Of a DNA stretch of 44,107 nucleotides, positions 16,352-24,476 are shown in pieces. Source of the DNA: DAOTYX01 sp034434635 (lineage in GTDB: Bacteria; Chloroflexota; Anaerolineae; B4-G1; DUEL01). A program made the translations under genes and the position numbers. Position 1 is the first letter of the stretch, and the number at the start of each line of letters is the position of its first letter. The notes under the pieces were generated by a model that saw nothing but the letters and a program-made list of their open reading frames with translations, was not told the origin of the DNA and searched no databases. The stretch is from positions 1 through 44,107 of the forward strand of contig DAOTYX010000044.1 of assembly GCA_034434635.1 (NCBI GenBank). Direction: 5' to 3'.

Positions 16352-18358
16352 ATGTCCACTGTCGTCCTGCGAGACCCTGCAGCGCAACCGGCGGAAATCC
16401 CCCTCGAGGAGGAGCGGATCGAGGTGCCGGATGTCCTGCCAGCCTTCGCGCCCGACGGCCCCATCGCCCGCGCGCTGGGGGAGCGCTACCGTTATCGCCC
16501 CGGCCAGGTGGAGATGGCCCAGGCGGTGCGTCGGGCGCTGAACGAGGGCCGCCCGGCGCTGGTCGAGGCCGGCACCGGCAGCGGCAAGTCCTTCGCCTAC
16601 CTGGTGCCGCTCATCGCGGGGGGCGTTCGTGCTGTGGTCAGCACCGCCAACAAGACCCTGCAGACCCAACTGTGGGAGAAGGACATCCCCGCTTTGCAGC
16701 AGGTGCTGTCCCGCCCCTTCACCGCTGCGCTGCTCAAGGGCCGCGCCAACTACGTCTGCGCGCTCAAACTGAGGGAACTGCCTCCCCAGATGTCCCTCTT
16801 CGGTCAGCCGGACGGGCCGGCGGAACTGCTGGCCCGGCTGAGGGCGGTCCCTTCGGGGGATGTGGAGGAACTGGGCCTGTTCGGCGAGGCGCGGGACGCG
16901 CTGACCGCCGGGCAGGACGACTGCCTGGGTCGGGAGTGCCCGCTCCTGGCTGAGTGTGCCTGTGAGCGCGCCCGGCTGCGGGCGGAACAGGCGGACCTGG
17001 TCGTCGTCAACCACGCGCTGCTGGCGATGAGCATGACCCGCTCCATTCTCTCTCCCCGGCCGGTGATCGTGGTGGACGAAGCGCACGAACTCCCGCGCTA
17101 TGTCATCGGCGCGCTGCGCATCGCCCTGGAGTACACCACGGTGGTGCGGTTGGTCAACGACGCGGTGGTGCAACGCAATGTCCCTGACCGGCTGCGCCAG
17201 GAGACGGTACAGATCAACCACCTCCTCTTTGAGAGCCTGGCCCGCTCCATGCGCGGCGGCGAGCATCGCTGGGCGGTGCAAGGAGCCCTGGAAGAGGGGG
17301 TACGGCTGACCGGCCAGATGGACGGCATCGTCCGCCGACTGCTGCGCTCCTCGCCAGGGTCGGTTGGCGGCGACGGGGACGTCGAGGCCGCCCGCCATCA
17401 GGCGACGCTCGAGTGGGCCAGGCGGCTGAGCGAGCAGGTGCGCGCGCTGAGCGAGGAGCCGCCCGACGACCAGGTGCGCTATTGTGAGGAACAGCCGGGC
17501 CGCTCCGAACTGGAGCGCATCCTCCTGTGCCGCGAACCGCTCGATGTGGCTGAGTTCCTCTCCCGCACGCTGTTCGAGCCCACGCCACGCGTCATCTGCA
17601 CCGGCGCGACGTTGACCGTCGCCGGCCAGTTCGACTATTTCCGCCGGGAGACCGGTGCGCCGCACCGCCGGGCCATCGAACGGCAGATCGAGAGCCCATT
17701 CGACTACGCCCATCAGGCACTGCTCTACACCCCCGATGGCCTGGAGCCTGTCTACGGCCCCGGGGAGGAGGAGTACGTGCGCAAACTGGGCCGAGAGGTC
17801 TGGCGACTGGTGCAGGCCAGCCGGGGACGGGCCTTCGTCCTCTGCACCAGCGCCCGACGCATGCGCCAGTTGTACGACCTGCTCCAGCCTCACCTGGAGT
17901 ACACCTGCTACTGTCAGGGGGACGGCCTCCCCCGCGCCGAACTGCTCGACCGCTTCCAGAACGACGCCCGTGGTGCGGTGCTCTTCGCCACGCGCAGTTT
18001 CTGGGAGGGTGTGGACATCCCTGGCGAAGCGCTGTCGCTGGTGATCGTGGACAAACTCCCCTTCGCGCCCTACCGCGACCCGGTGGTGGAGGGACGTCAG
18101 CAGCGCATCCGCGAGAGCGGTGGCGATCCGTTCAATGAAATGTCGCTGCCGGAGGCGATCCTGCTCCTCAGGCAGGGGTTGGGCCGCCTGATTCGCACGG
18201 AGACCGACCGTGGGGTGATGGCGATTCTGGACTCGCGGGTCAACACGCGACGGTACGGCCAGCAGGTCATCGCCAGCCTGCCGCCGGCCCGCCGCACCAA
18301 ACGCATCGCCGACGTGCGCCGCTTCTTCGCGACGGAGCGCGGTTCGGGTGAAAGATGA
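16352..18358 (+). CDS. dinG: DinG/XPD-like Fe-S DNA helicase
   Basis: 668 residues. A superfamily 2 helicase that unwinds DNA 5'-3' and resolves unusual structures such as D-loops or R-loops. Visible motifs: Walker A EAGTGSGKS (about residue 72); four Cys fitting a [4Fe-4S] domain (Cys136, Cys191, Cys196, Cys202); DEAH box VVDEAHEL (about 242); motif with SFWEGVDIPGE (about 550); and motif VI QGLGRLIRT (about 609). No exonuclease domain precedes the helicase. The start at 16352 leaves no room for a leader after the promoter; upstream in-frame codons lie in the repeat. Its stop overlaps the next start (ATGA), beginning a four-gene unit with an AddAB-like set. Confidence 0.88.
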   Translation: MSTVVLRDPAAQPAEIPLEEERIEVPDVLPAFAPDGPIARALGERYRYRPGQVEMAQAVRRALNEGRPALVEAGTGSGKSFAYLVPLIAGGVRAVVSTANKTLQTQLWEKDIPALQQVLSRPFTAALLKGRANYVCALKLRELPPQMSLFGQPDGPAELLARLRAVPSGDVEELGLFGEARDALTAGQDDCLGRECPLLAECACERARLRAEQADLVVVNHALLAMSMTRSILSPRPVIVVDEAHELPRYVIGALRIALEYTTVVRLVNDAVVQRNVPDRLRQETVQINHLLFESLARSMRGGEHRWAVQGALEEGVRLTGQMDGIVRRLLRSSPGSVGGDGDVEAARHQATLEWARRLSEQVRALSEEPPDDQVRYCEEQPGRSELERILLCREPLDVAEFLSRTLFEPTPRVICTGATLTVAGQFDYFRRETGAPHRRAIERQIESPFDYAHQALLYTPDGLEPVYGPGEEEYVRKLGREVWRLVQASRGRAFVLCTSARRMRQLYDLLQPHLEYTCYCQGDGLPRAELLDRFQNDARGAVLFATRSFWEGVDIPGEALSLVIVDKLPFAPYRDPVVEGRQQRIRESGGDPFNEMSLPEAILLLRQGLGRLIRTETDRGVMAILDSRVNTRRYGQQVIASLPPARRTKRIADVRRFFATERGSGER

Positions 18359-20451
18359 GCATGTGCTACACTGAGGTCCAGAAGGCGGTCATCAAAAGCC
18401 CCACGCGCGGGACGCTCTTCCTGGAGGGACCGGCAGGCAGTGGCAAGACCACCGCCGCCGTTGCTCGCATGCTGTACCTGCTCGACCGTGGCCTCCCCGC
18501 CTCCTCCATCCTCGTCCTGGTCCCCCAGCGCACCCTGGCCGCTCCCTACTACCGGGCCCTGCGCTCCCCTGATGTGCCCCCCGGCGGCCAGGTGACCGTC
18601 GCCACTGTCGGCGGGCTGGCCCAGCGCATGGCCGACCTCTTCTGGCCGCTGGTGGCGGGGCCGGCTGGCTTCGCTCACCCCGACCAGCCGCCGGTCTTCC
18701 TCACCCTGGAGACCGCCCAGGTCCATATGGCCCGCCTGGTGCGTCCGCTGCTTGACCAGGGGTACTTCGAGAGCGTGACCATTGACCGCAATCGGCTCTA
18801 CAGCCAGATCCTGGACAACCTCAACAAGGCGGCGGTGGTCGGTTTTCCCCATACCGAGATCGGCGAGCGGCTGAAGTCGGCCTGGGGCGGTCAGCAGAGC
18901 CAGTTGCGCATCTACGACGAGGCGCAGGAGTGCGCCAACCGCTTCCGCGCGTACTGTCTGGCGCACAACCTGCTCGATTTCTCGCTGCAGATCGAACTCT
19001 TCACCCGTCACCTGTGGCCCCATCCGCTCTGCCGCGCCTATCTGACGACGAGTTACCTGCACCTCATCGCCGACAACATCGAGGAGGACACACCGGTCGC
19101 CCATGACTTGTTGCGGGACTGGCTGTCGGAGTGCCAGTCGGCGCTGCTGGTCTGTGACCACGACGGGGGTTACCGCCGCTTCCTGGGGGCTGACCCGGAG
19201 GGCGCCGAGGGGCTGCGAGCGGTGTGTGATGGTTGGATCACTACCAACCTTCCTTTTGTCGCCTCGCCCGATCTGCGGGTGTTGGGTGCCCGGCTGGTGC
19301 GCAGCCTGAACCGCCCGACGGGGGTGGAGACGGGGAACGCGCGCGCCGCGCTGGCCTACATCGCCCACCGCTACCACCCCCAGATGCTCGACGGCGTCGC
19401 GGCGGAGATCGCCCGTCTCGTGCGGGATGAGGGTGTCCCACCGGGCCAGATCGCTGTGCTGGCTCCTTTCCTGAGCGACGCGCTGCGCTTCGCCCTGACC
19501 CATCGTCTGGCTCAGTGGGACATCCCGGCGCGCAGCCATCGCCCCTCGCGGGCGCTGCGCGACGAACCCGCCGCCCGCTGCCTGCTCACCCTGGCGACGC
19601 TGGCCCACCCCCAGTGGGGCTTCCACCCTCCCATGCCGGAGGTCGTCACTGCGCTGATGCAGGCCATAGACGGGCTGGACCTGGTGCGGGCGTATCTGCT
19701 GACCAGGATCGTCTATCAGGAGCGGGACAGGACGCTGACCACCTTCGAACAGATCCGGCCGGAGACGCAGGAACGACTCACCTTCGTGTTGGGCGAACGG
19801 TATGACCGTCTGCGGGGGTGGCTGATGGCTGCCCAGGAGGACCACCCGCCTGACGAGCCGCTCGACCACTTCCTGAGCCGGCTGTTCGGCGAACTCCTCT
19901 CCCAACCGGGATACGGCTTCCATCGCCATTACGACGCCGCCCGCGTCGCGGCCACGCTGATCGAATCGGTGCGCAAGTTCCGCCAGGTGATGGAAGGGGC
20001 GGACGTAGACCCCAGCCTGCTGGGTCGGGAGTACGTGCAATCCGTTCGGGATGGCATCATCGCCGCGCAGTACCTCCCGGCCTGGCAACTCCAGCCGGAC
20101 GAGGCCGTCCTGCTGGCGCCGGCCACCACCTTCCTGATGAGCAACCGGGCGGTGGAGGTGCAATTCTGGCTCGAGGTGGGCAGCGGCGGGTGGTGGGAAC
20201 GGCTCAACCAGCCGCTCACCCATCCCTACGTGCTCAGCCGCCATTGGCCACGCGGCAGGGTATGGAGCGATGCTGACGAGTTCAACGCCCGTCAGGAGAC
20301 CCTGGCCCGTCTCGTCCTGGGCCTCGTCCGCCGCTGCCGCCGCCGCGTCTACCTGGGGATCAGCGAACTCGGCGAGGAGGGGTACGAGCAACGCGGCCCC
20401 CTGCTGCAGGCGTTTCAACGCATGCTTCGTGAGGAGGGCGGGAGTGGGTAA
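18355..20451 (+). CDS. Degenerate UvrD/AddB-like helicase-fold protein
   Basis: 698 residues. The P-loop is intact (EGPAGSGKTT, about residue 25) and the overall order of superfamily 1 segments can be followed. Later motifs are altered: the motif II position reads LIADNIEEDTPVAHDLL, where DExQD would be expected. The motif III region reads VCDHDGGYRRFLGADP, where VGDxxQSIYxFRGA is usual. The motif VI region (LARLVLGLVRRCRRRVYLG) lacks the TRA arginine pattern. It may therefore bind ATP or DNA without being a motor, much as AddB is a helicase-like scaffold in AddAB. It overlaps its neighbours on both sides and probably forms a complex with the following helicase and nuclease. No Cys cluster or nuclease motif is present in it. 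Assignment to a named family is uncertain. Confidence 0.75.
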   Translation: MSMCYTEVQKAVIKSPTRGTLFLEGPAGSGKTTAAVARMLYLLDRGLPASSILVLVPQRTLAAPYYRALRSPDVPPGGQVTVATVGGLAQRMADLFWPLVAGPAGFAHPDQPPVFLTLETAQVHMARLVRPLLDQGYFESVTIDRNRLYSQILDNLNKAAVVGFPHTEIGERLKSAWGGQQSQLRIYDEAQECANRFRAYCLAHNLLDFSLQIELFTRHLWPHPLCRAYLTTSYLHLIADNIEEDTPVAHDLLRDWLSECQSALLVCDHDGGYRRFLGADPEGAEGLRAVCDGWITTNLPFVASPDLRVLGARLVRSLNRPTGVETGNARAALAYIAHRYHPQMLDGVAAEIARLVRDEGVPPGQIAVLAPFLSDALRFALTHRLAQWDIPARSHRPSRALRDEPAARCLLTLATLAHPQWGFHPPMPEVVTALMQAIDGLDLVRAYLLTRIVYQERDRTLTTFEQIRPETQERLTFVLGERYDRLRGWLMAAQEDHPPDEPLDHFLSRLFGELLSQPGYGFHRHYDAARVAATLIESVRKFRQVMEGADVDPSLLGREYVQSVRDGIIAAQYLPAWQLQPDEAVLLAPATTFLMSNRAVEVQFWLEVGSGGWWERLNQPLTHPYVLSRHWPRGRVWSDADEFNARQETLARLVLGLVRRCRRRVYLGISELGEEGYEQRGPLLQAFQRMLREEGGSG

Positions 20452-22678
20452 GGTCACGTTCCAACCCCGCCCCCGGCAGCGCGAGGTCCTGGCCTACACG
20501 GGCGGGAAGATGGGTGTCTCCGCCGTGCCCGGCAGCGGCAAGACCCACACGCTCTCCTGCCTGGCGGCGCAACTGGTCGCCAGCGGCGCGCTGGCGGAGG
20601 ACCAGGAGGTGCTGATCGTCACCCTGGTCAACTCCGCGGTGGACAATTTCAAGCGCCGCGTGAACGAGTTCGTCCGCCAGCGGGGCCTGCTGCCCAACGT
20701 GGGCTATCGCGTGCGCACCCTCCACGGCCTGGCCCACGACATCGTCCGCGAGCGGCCCGCCCTGGTGGGCTTGAGCGAGGACTTCCAGATTCTGGATGAG
20801 CCAGCCGCGGAGCGGCTGCGCGAGGACGCCGCCGAAGCCTGGCTGCGCGCCCATCCCGACGCCGCGCCGCTGCTGGAGAGCCTGGAGCGAGCCGACCTGG
20901 AGGAGCGTCAGCGGGAGGATGCCCGCCGGAAGGGCTGGCCGCGCCTGATCAGCGACATCGCCCTGGCCTTCATCCGCCAGGCCAAAGACCTGCGGCTGAC
21001 CCCCGCCGACCTGCAGGCGCGGCTGGAGGCCAGCCCGCAATCCTGGCCGTTGGTGGAGATGGGCGCCGCCATCTACGCCGACTACCAGCGCGCCCTGGCC
21101 TACCGTGGCGCAGTGGACTTCGACGACCTGGTGCGGCTGGCGCTGCTGGCGCTGGAATCGGCCCCCGACTACCTGGAACGGCTGCGCCACCGCTGGCCCT
21201 TCATCCTGGAGGACGAAGCGCAGGACAGCAGCCGCCTCCAGGAGGAGATCCTGCGCCTGCTGGTGGGACCGCAGGGCAATTGGGTGCGCGTCGGCGACCC
21301 CAACCAGGCCATCTACGAGACCTTCACCACCGCCAGCCCGCGCTTCCTGCGCGACTTCCTGAAGGAAGAGGGGGTGCAACCCCGCGAACTGCCCGACTCC
21401 GGCCGCTCGACCCGGAGCATCATCAACCTGGCCAACCTGCTGATGGACTGGACCCGCGCCGATCACCCGTGCCAGGAGGCGCGCCAGGCTCTCTCCCTCC
21501 CACATATCGAACCTGCCCCGCCCGACGACCCGCAACCCAATCCGCCTGACAACCCTATGGGCATCCGGTTTGTCGCTCAAAGATTGACCCCTGAGGAGGA
21601 ACTGCGGGCTGTGGTTGACTCATTGGCCCGCTGGCTCCCGAAGCACCCCGAGGCCACCGTGGCGGCGCTGGTGCCGCGCAACGACCGCGGTTTCGAACTC
21701 GTCGCGGCGCTGAAGCAGCGCGGCATCCCCTACGTCGAGATCCTGCGCAGCACCCACTCCACCCGCGAGGCCGCCGCAGCGCTGGCGACGGTGCTCCAGG
21801 GCCTGGCCGACCCGATCTCGCCGAAGCATCTGGCGGAGACCTACCGTGTCTGGCGACAGCGCACGGCGCCCGAAGAGGAGAAGGTGTCGGACGACCCGGC
21901 CCTGCGACTGCTGCGTGGCTGTGACCATGTGGAAGAGTTCCTCTGGCCCCGCGCCGGGCGGGACTGGCTCGACACGGTGCCTGCCGACCTGTCCATGGTC
22001 GCTCTGCGGCTGGCCACCTTCCGCGACCTGCTCCAGCGGTGGCAGGCGGCGGTGCTGCTGCCGATTGACCAGTTGCTCCTGACCGTGGCCCAGGACCTCT
22101 TCCGCGAGCCGTCCGATCTGGCCGTGGCCCACAAACTGGCGCTGCTGCTGCGCCGCATCAGTGAGAGCCGCCCCGGCCGGTCGCTGGCGGACCTGGCCCA
22201 GGAACTGACCCTCATTGCCCAGAACGAGCGCACCTTCCTGGGTCTGAGCGAGGATGACACCGGCTTTGACCCCGATCAGCACAAAGGCAAGGTGGTGGTC
22301 GCCACGATGCACAAGGCCAAAGGGCTGGAGTGGGACCGCGTCTATCTCGTCTCGCTCAACAACTACGACTTCCCCTCTGCCCTCCCCGGCGACCGCTTCA
22401 TCGCCGAGAAGTGGTTCACCCGCGACGGGCTGAACCTGGAGGCCGAGACGGTGGCCCAACTCAGGGCCCTGGCCGGCCTGGAGAGTGACTATGTCGAGGG
22501 GAGGGCCACAGAGCAGGCCCGCCTCGACTATGCCGCCGAGCGGTTACGCCTGCTCTACGTGGGCATCACCCGGGCCAGGAAGGAACTGATCATGACCTGG
22601 AACACCGGTCACTATGGCGACCAGCAGCCGGCAGCGCCGTTCATCGCGCTGCAGACGCTCTGGGGAGGAGAGACATGA
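20444..22678 (+). CDS. UvrD/RecB-like superfamily 1A DNA helicase
   Basis: 744 residues from GTG 20444, chosen for the GAGGAGGGCGGGA site directly upstream and the 8-bp overlap with the previous gene; the longer frame only reads antisense-like sequence. Motifs are intact: I SAVPGSGKTHTL (about residue 28), II ILEDEAQDSS (about 255), III VGDPNQAIYE (about 283), V TMHKAKGLEWDRVYLVS (about 622), VI LLYVGITRARKE (about 703). It should be a 3'-5' ATP-driven DNA translocase. It lacks a fused nuclease; that function is probably supplied by the next gene. Confidence 0.9.
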   Translation: MGKVTFQPRPRQREVLAYTGGKMGVSAVPGSGKTHTLSCLAAQLVASGALAEDQEVLIVTLVNSAVDNFKRRVNEFVRQRGLLPNVGYRVRTLHGLAHDIVRERPALVGLSEDFQILDEPAAERLREDAAEAWLRAHPDAAPLLESLERADLEERQREDARRKGWPRLISDIALAFIRQAKDLRLTPADLQARLEASPQSWPLVEMGAAIYADYQRALAYRGAVDFDDLVRLALLALESAPDYLERLRHRWPFILEDEAQDSSRLQEEILRLLVGPQGNWVRVGDPNQAIYETFTTASPRFLRDFLKEEGVQPRELPDSGRSTRSIINLANLLMDWTRADHPCQEARQALSLPHIEPAPPDDPQPNPPDNPMGIRFVAQRLTPEEELRAVVDSLARWLPKHPEATVAALVPRNDRGFELVAALKQRGIPYVEILRSTHSTREAAAALATVLQGLADPISPKHLAETYRVWRQRTAPEEEKVSDDPALRLLRGCDHVEEFLWPRAGRDWLDTVPADLSMVALRLATFRDLLQRWQAAVLLPIDQLLLTVAQDLFREPSDLAVAHKLALLLRRISESRPGRSLADLAQELTLIAQNERTFLGLSEDDTGFDPDQHKGKVVVATMHKAKGLEWDRVYLVSLNNYDFPSALPGDRFIAEKWFTRDGLNLEAETVAQLRALAGLESDYVEGRATEQARLDYAAERLRLLYVGITRARKELIMTWNTGHYGDQQPAAPFIALQTLWGGET

Positions 22679-23499
22679 GGCTGCCTGCCGATTTTCGGTT
22701 CAGCCCCAGCAGTCTCCAGGACTACGTGGACTGCCCGCGCCGCTTCCTGCTGCGCCACGTGCAGCAGGTGGCCTGGCCAGCCCTGGTGGCGGAGCCGGCG
22801 CTGGAGAACGAACGCCGCATGCGGCTGGGCGCAGCCTTCCATCGCCTGGTCCGCCAGCACTTCCTGGGTATTCCCCCCGCCTCTCTGGAGCCGACCGTCG
22901 GCGACGCGGAACTGGCCCGCTGGTGGCACAACTTCCTGGCGACGCCTCCGCCCGACCTGCCCCCCACCCGCTTCAGCGAGGTGACCTTCTCCACCCCGCT
23001 GGGCGGTTACCGCCTGCTGGCCCAGTGCGACCTGGTCGCCGTGGCCCCCGGCGAACGGGCGGTGATCGTGGACTGGAAGACCACGCGCCGCCGTCCCCGC
23101 CGCGAAGCGCTCCTGGCACAGGTGCAGAGCCGTGCCTACCCCTACCTGCTGGTCCGCAGCGGCGCATACCTCAACAACGGCGGCGCCTTCGATCCGGCGC
23201 AGGTGGAGATGGTCTACTGGTTCGCCGAGTTCCCGGCCCAGCCGGAGCGGCTGTCCTACGGTGACGAGCAGTTCGCCGCCGATGAGTCCTATCTGACCGG
23301 ACTGGTGGCTGAGATCGCGGCGCGGGATGAGGAAGATTTTCCCCTCACCACCGACGAGCGCCGTTGCGCGACCTGTGTCTATCGCTCGCTGTGCGAGCGC
23401 GGTGTGGGCGCTGCGCCTGTCGAGGATGCAGAGGAGGGACCGGAAGGCGCTCTCGATTTCCCCTTCGACTTCGAGCAGGTCACGGAGGTGGAGTACTGA
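22675..23499 (+). CDS. PD-(D/E)XK Fe-S nuclease, AddB/RecB/Cas4-like
   Basis: 274 residues, ATGA overlap with the helicase. Core motifs of the PDDEXK_1 family: SPSSLQDYVDCPRRFLL with Cys20; RLGAAFHRLVRQH (His); LLAQCDLVAV (Asp); VIVDWKTT (Asp and Lys, about residues 132-134); and QSRAYPYLLV (Gln/Tyr). Three Cys near the C-terminus (CATCVYRSLC, about residues 231-240) with Cys20 make the iron-staple [4Fe-4S] site known in AddB and Cas4. It would cut DNA as part of a helicase-nuclease complex with the two preceding proteins. Confidence 0.9.
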   Translation: MRLPADFRFSPSSLQDYVDCPRRFLLRHVQQVAWPALVAEPALENERRMRLGAAFHRLVRQHFLGIPPASLEPTVGDAELARWWHNFLATPPPDLPPTRFSEVTFSTPLGGYRLLAQCDLVAVAPGERAVIVDWKTTRRRPRREALLAQVQSRAYPYLLVRSGAYLNNGGAFDPAQVEMVYWFAEFPAQPERLSYGDEQFAADESYLTGLVAEIAARDEEDFPLTTDERRCATCVYRSLCERGVGAAPVEDAEEGPEGALDFPFDFEQVTEVEY

Positions 23500-23501
23500 C
23501 C

Positions 23502-23529
23502 GGCGGCCTGAGCGGAGTCGAAGGCCGCC
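23502..23529. repeat. CCTGAGCGGAGTCGAAGG hairpin repeat
   Basis: GGCGGCC and GGCCGCC (seven-base stem) enclose TGAGCGGAGTCGAA. The inner sequence is a repeat I recognise as common between genes in several environmental bacterial lineages. It lies right after the nuclease stop. Confidence 0.7.
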
Positions 23530-23594
23530 CGCGGCTATGCTGGAGATCGTGCCAGGACTTGCAGCAGAATAGACCGTTGCGAAAGGAGAGTGAC

Positions 23595-24476
23595 ATGTCT
23601 GACTATCGGCTCAAACTCGCCGTGCCGCTGCTGGCGTTGTTCATCCTTGTGCTGGGCGGACTGGCCTGTGGACCGGCCTCCCCGACCGTCCAGCCAACCC
23701 CCACCGTCTTCGTCCCTCCGCCGTCACCACCCCCTGCCACCATCCCTCCGACCCAGCCGCCGCCACCACCACCCACTGTCCCTCCCACCCAGCCGCCGGT
23801 CTGCGCCACCGTCTCCTACGGGGGAGTCACGCTGTGCTACGACCCGGCGCTGGCTTCCGCCGTGACCGGCGAGACTGTCCCCGCCGAGAACATCGCCGAC
23901 GCCCCCTGGGGCGCGACGCCGGAACACGTCCGCTTCTCCTTCGTCGGCTACCCCCTCTCCGCCACCTTCCACGAACCGCACATCTACATTTACCCCATCG
24001 CCGACTTTCAGGCGATCAACCCTGGCGTCACCCAGACCATCGCCGCACTGCAGCAACTATTGGCCCAACGGCCGACCATCCCATCAGGTTCCATCCCCTT
24101 CCTGCCCATCTTCAACGCGGCGCAGCTGATGCGCGCCCAGACTGGCTACCTCGACTTCCAGAATGGCAGCGGCGTGCGCTTCCTCACCCAGTACGACCAG
24201 GCCTCCATCCCCATCAACAGCAATGAGATGTTCTACACCTTCCAGGGATTGACCACCGACGGCGCCTACTACGTCGCCGCTGTGCTGCCGACTGCCCATC
24301 CCACTCTGCCCGCCGATGGCTCCAATCCGCCCGGTGGGGACTGGGAGGCGTTCGCCAACAACTGGGATTCCTACATCCTTGCCCTCGTCGCCCAACTTGA
24401 CGCCGCCCCCGCCGCTACCTTTACACCTGACCTGTCGCTGCTCGACGGGATGATGGAGTCGCTGCTGGTGCAATGA
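23595..24476 (+). CDS. Pro/Thr-rich-linker lipoprotein of unknown function
   Basis: 293 residues from ATG 23595 (GAAAGGAG upstream). Lipoprotein signal with lipobox GLAC; then a Pro/Thr-rich linker of about 40 residues (PPTQPPPPPPTVPPTQPP) typical of Chloroflexota surface lipoproteins. The globular domain starts at CATVSYGGVTLCYDPALA and includes HEPHIYIYPIADFQ and MFYTFQGLTTDGAYYVAAVLP. I recognise no named family. The stop overlaps the RecJ start (ATGA), so the two are co-translated although their functions look unrelated. Confidence 0.8.
   Translation: MSDYRLKLAVPLLALFILVLGGLACGPASPTVQPTPTVFVPPPSPPPATIPPTQPPPPPPTVPPTQPPVCATVSYGGVTLCYDPALASAVTGETVPAENIADAPWGATPEHVRFSFVGYPLSATFHEPHIYIYPIADFQAINPGVTQTIAALQQLLAQRPTIPSGSIPFLPIFNAAQLMRAQTGYLDFQNGSGVRFLTQYDQASIPINSNEMFYTFQGLTTDGAYYVAAVLPTAHPTLPADGSNPPGGDWEAFANNWDSYILALVAQLDAAPAATFTPDLSLLDGMMESLLVQ

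Noticed and set aside
20270..20443. N-terminal extension of the UvrD-like helicase
   Set aside because: It overlaps 180 bp of the previous gene in another frame; GTG 20444 has a strong ribosome site and directly precedes the conserved region.
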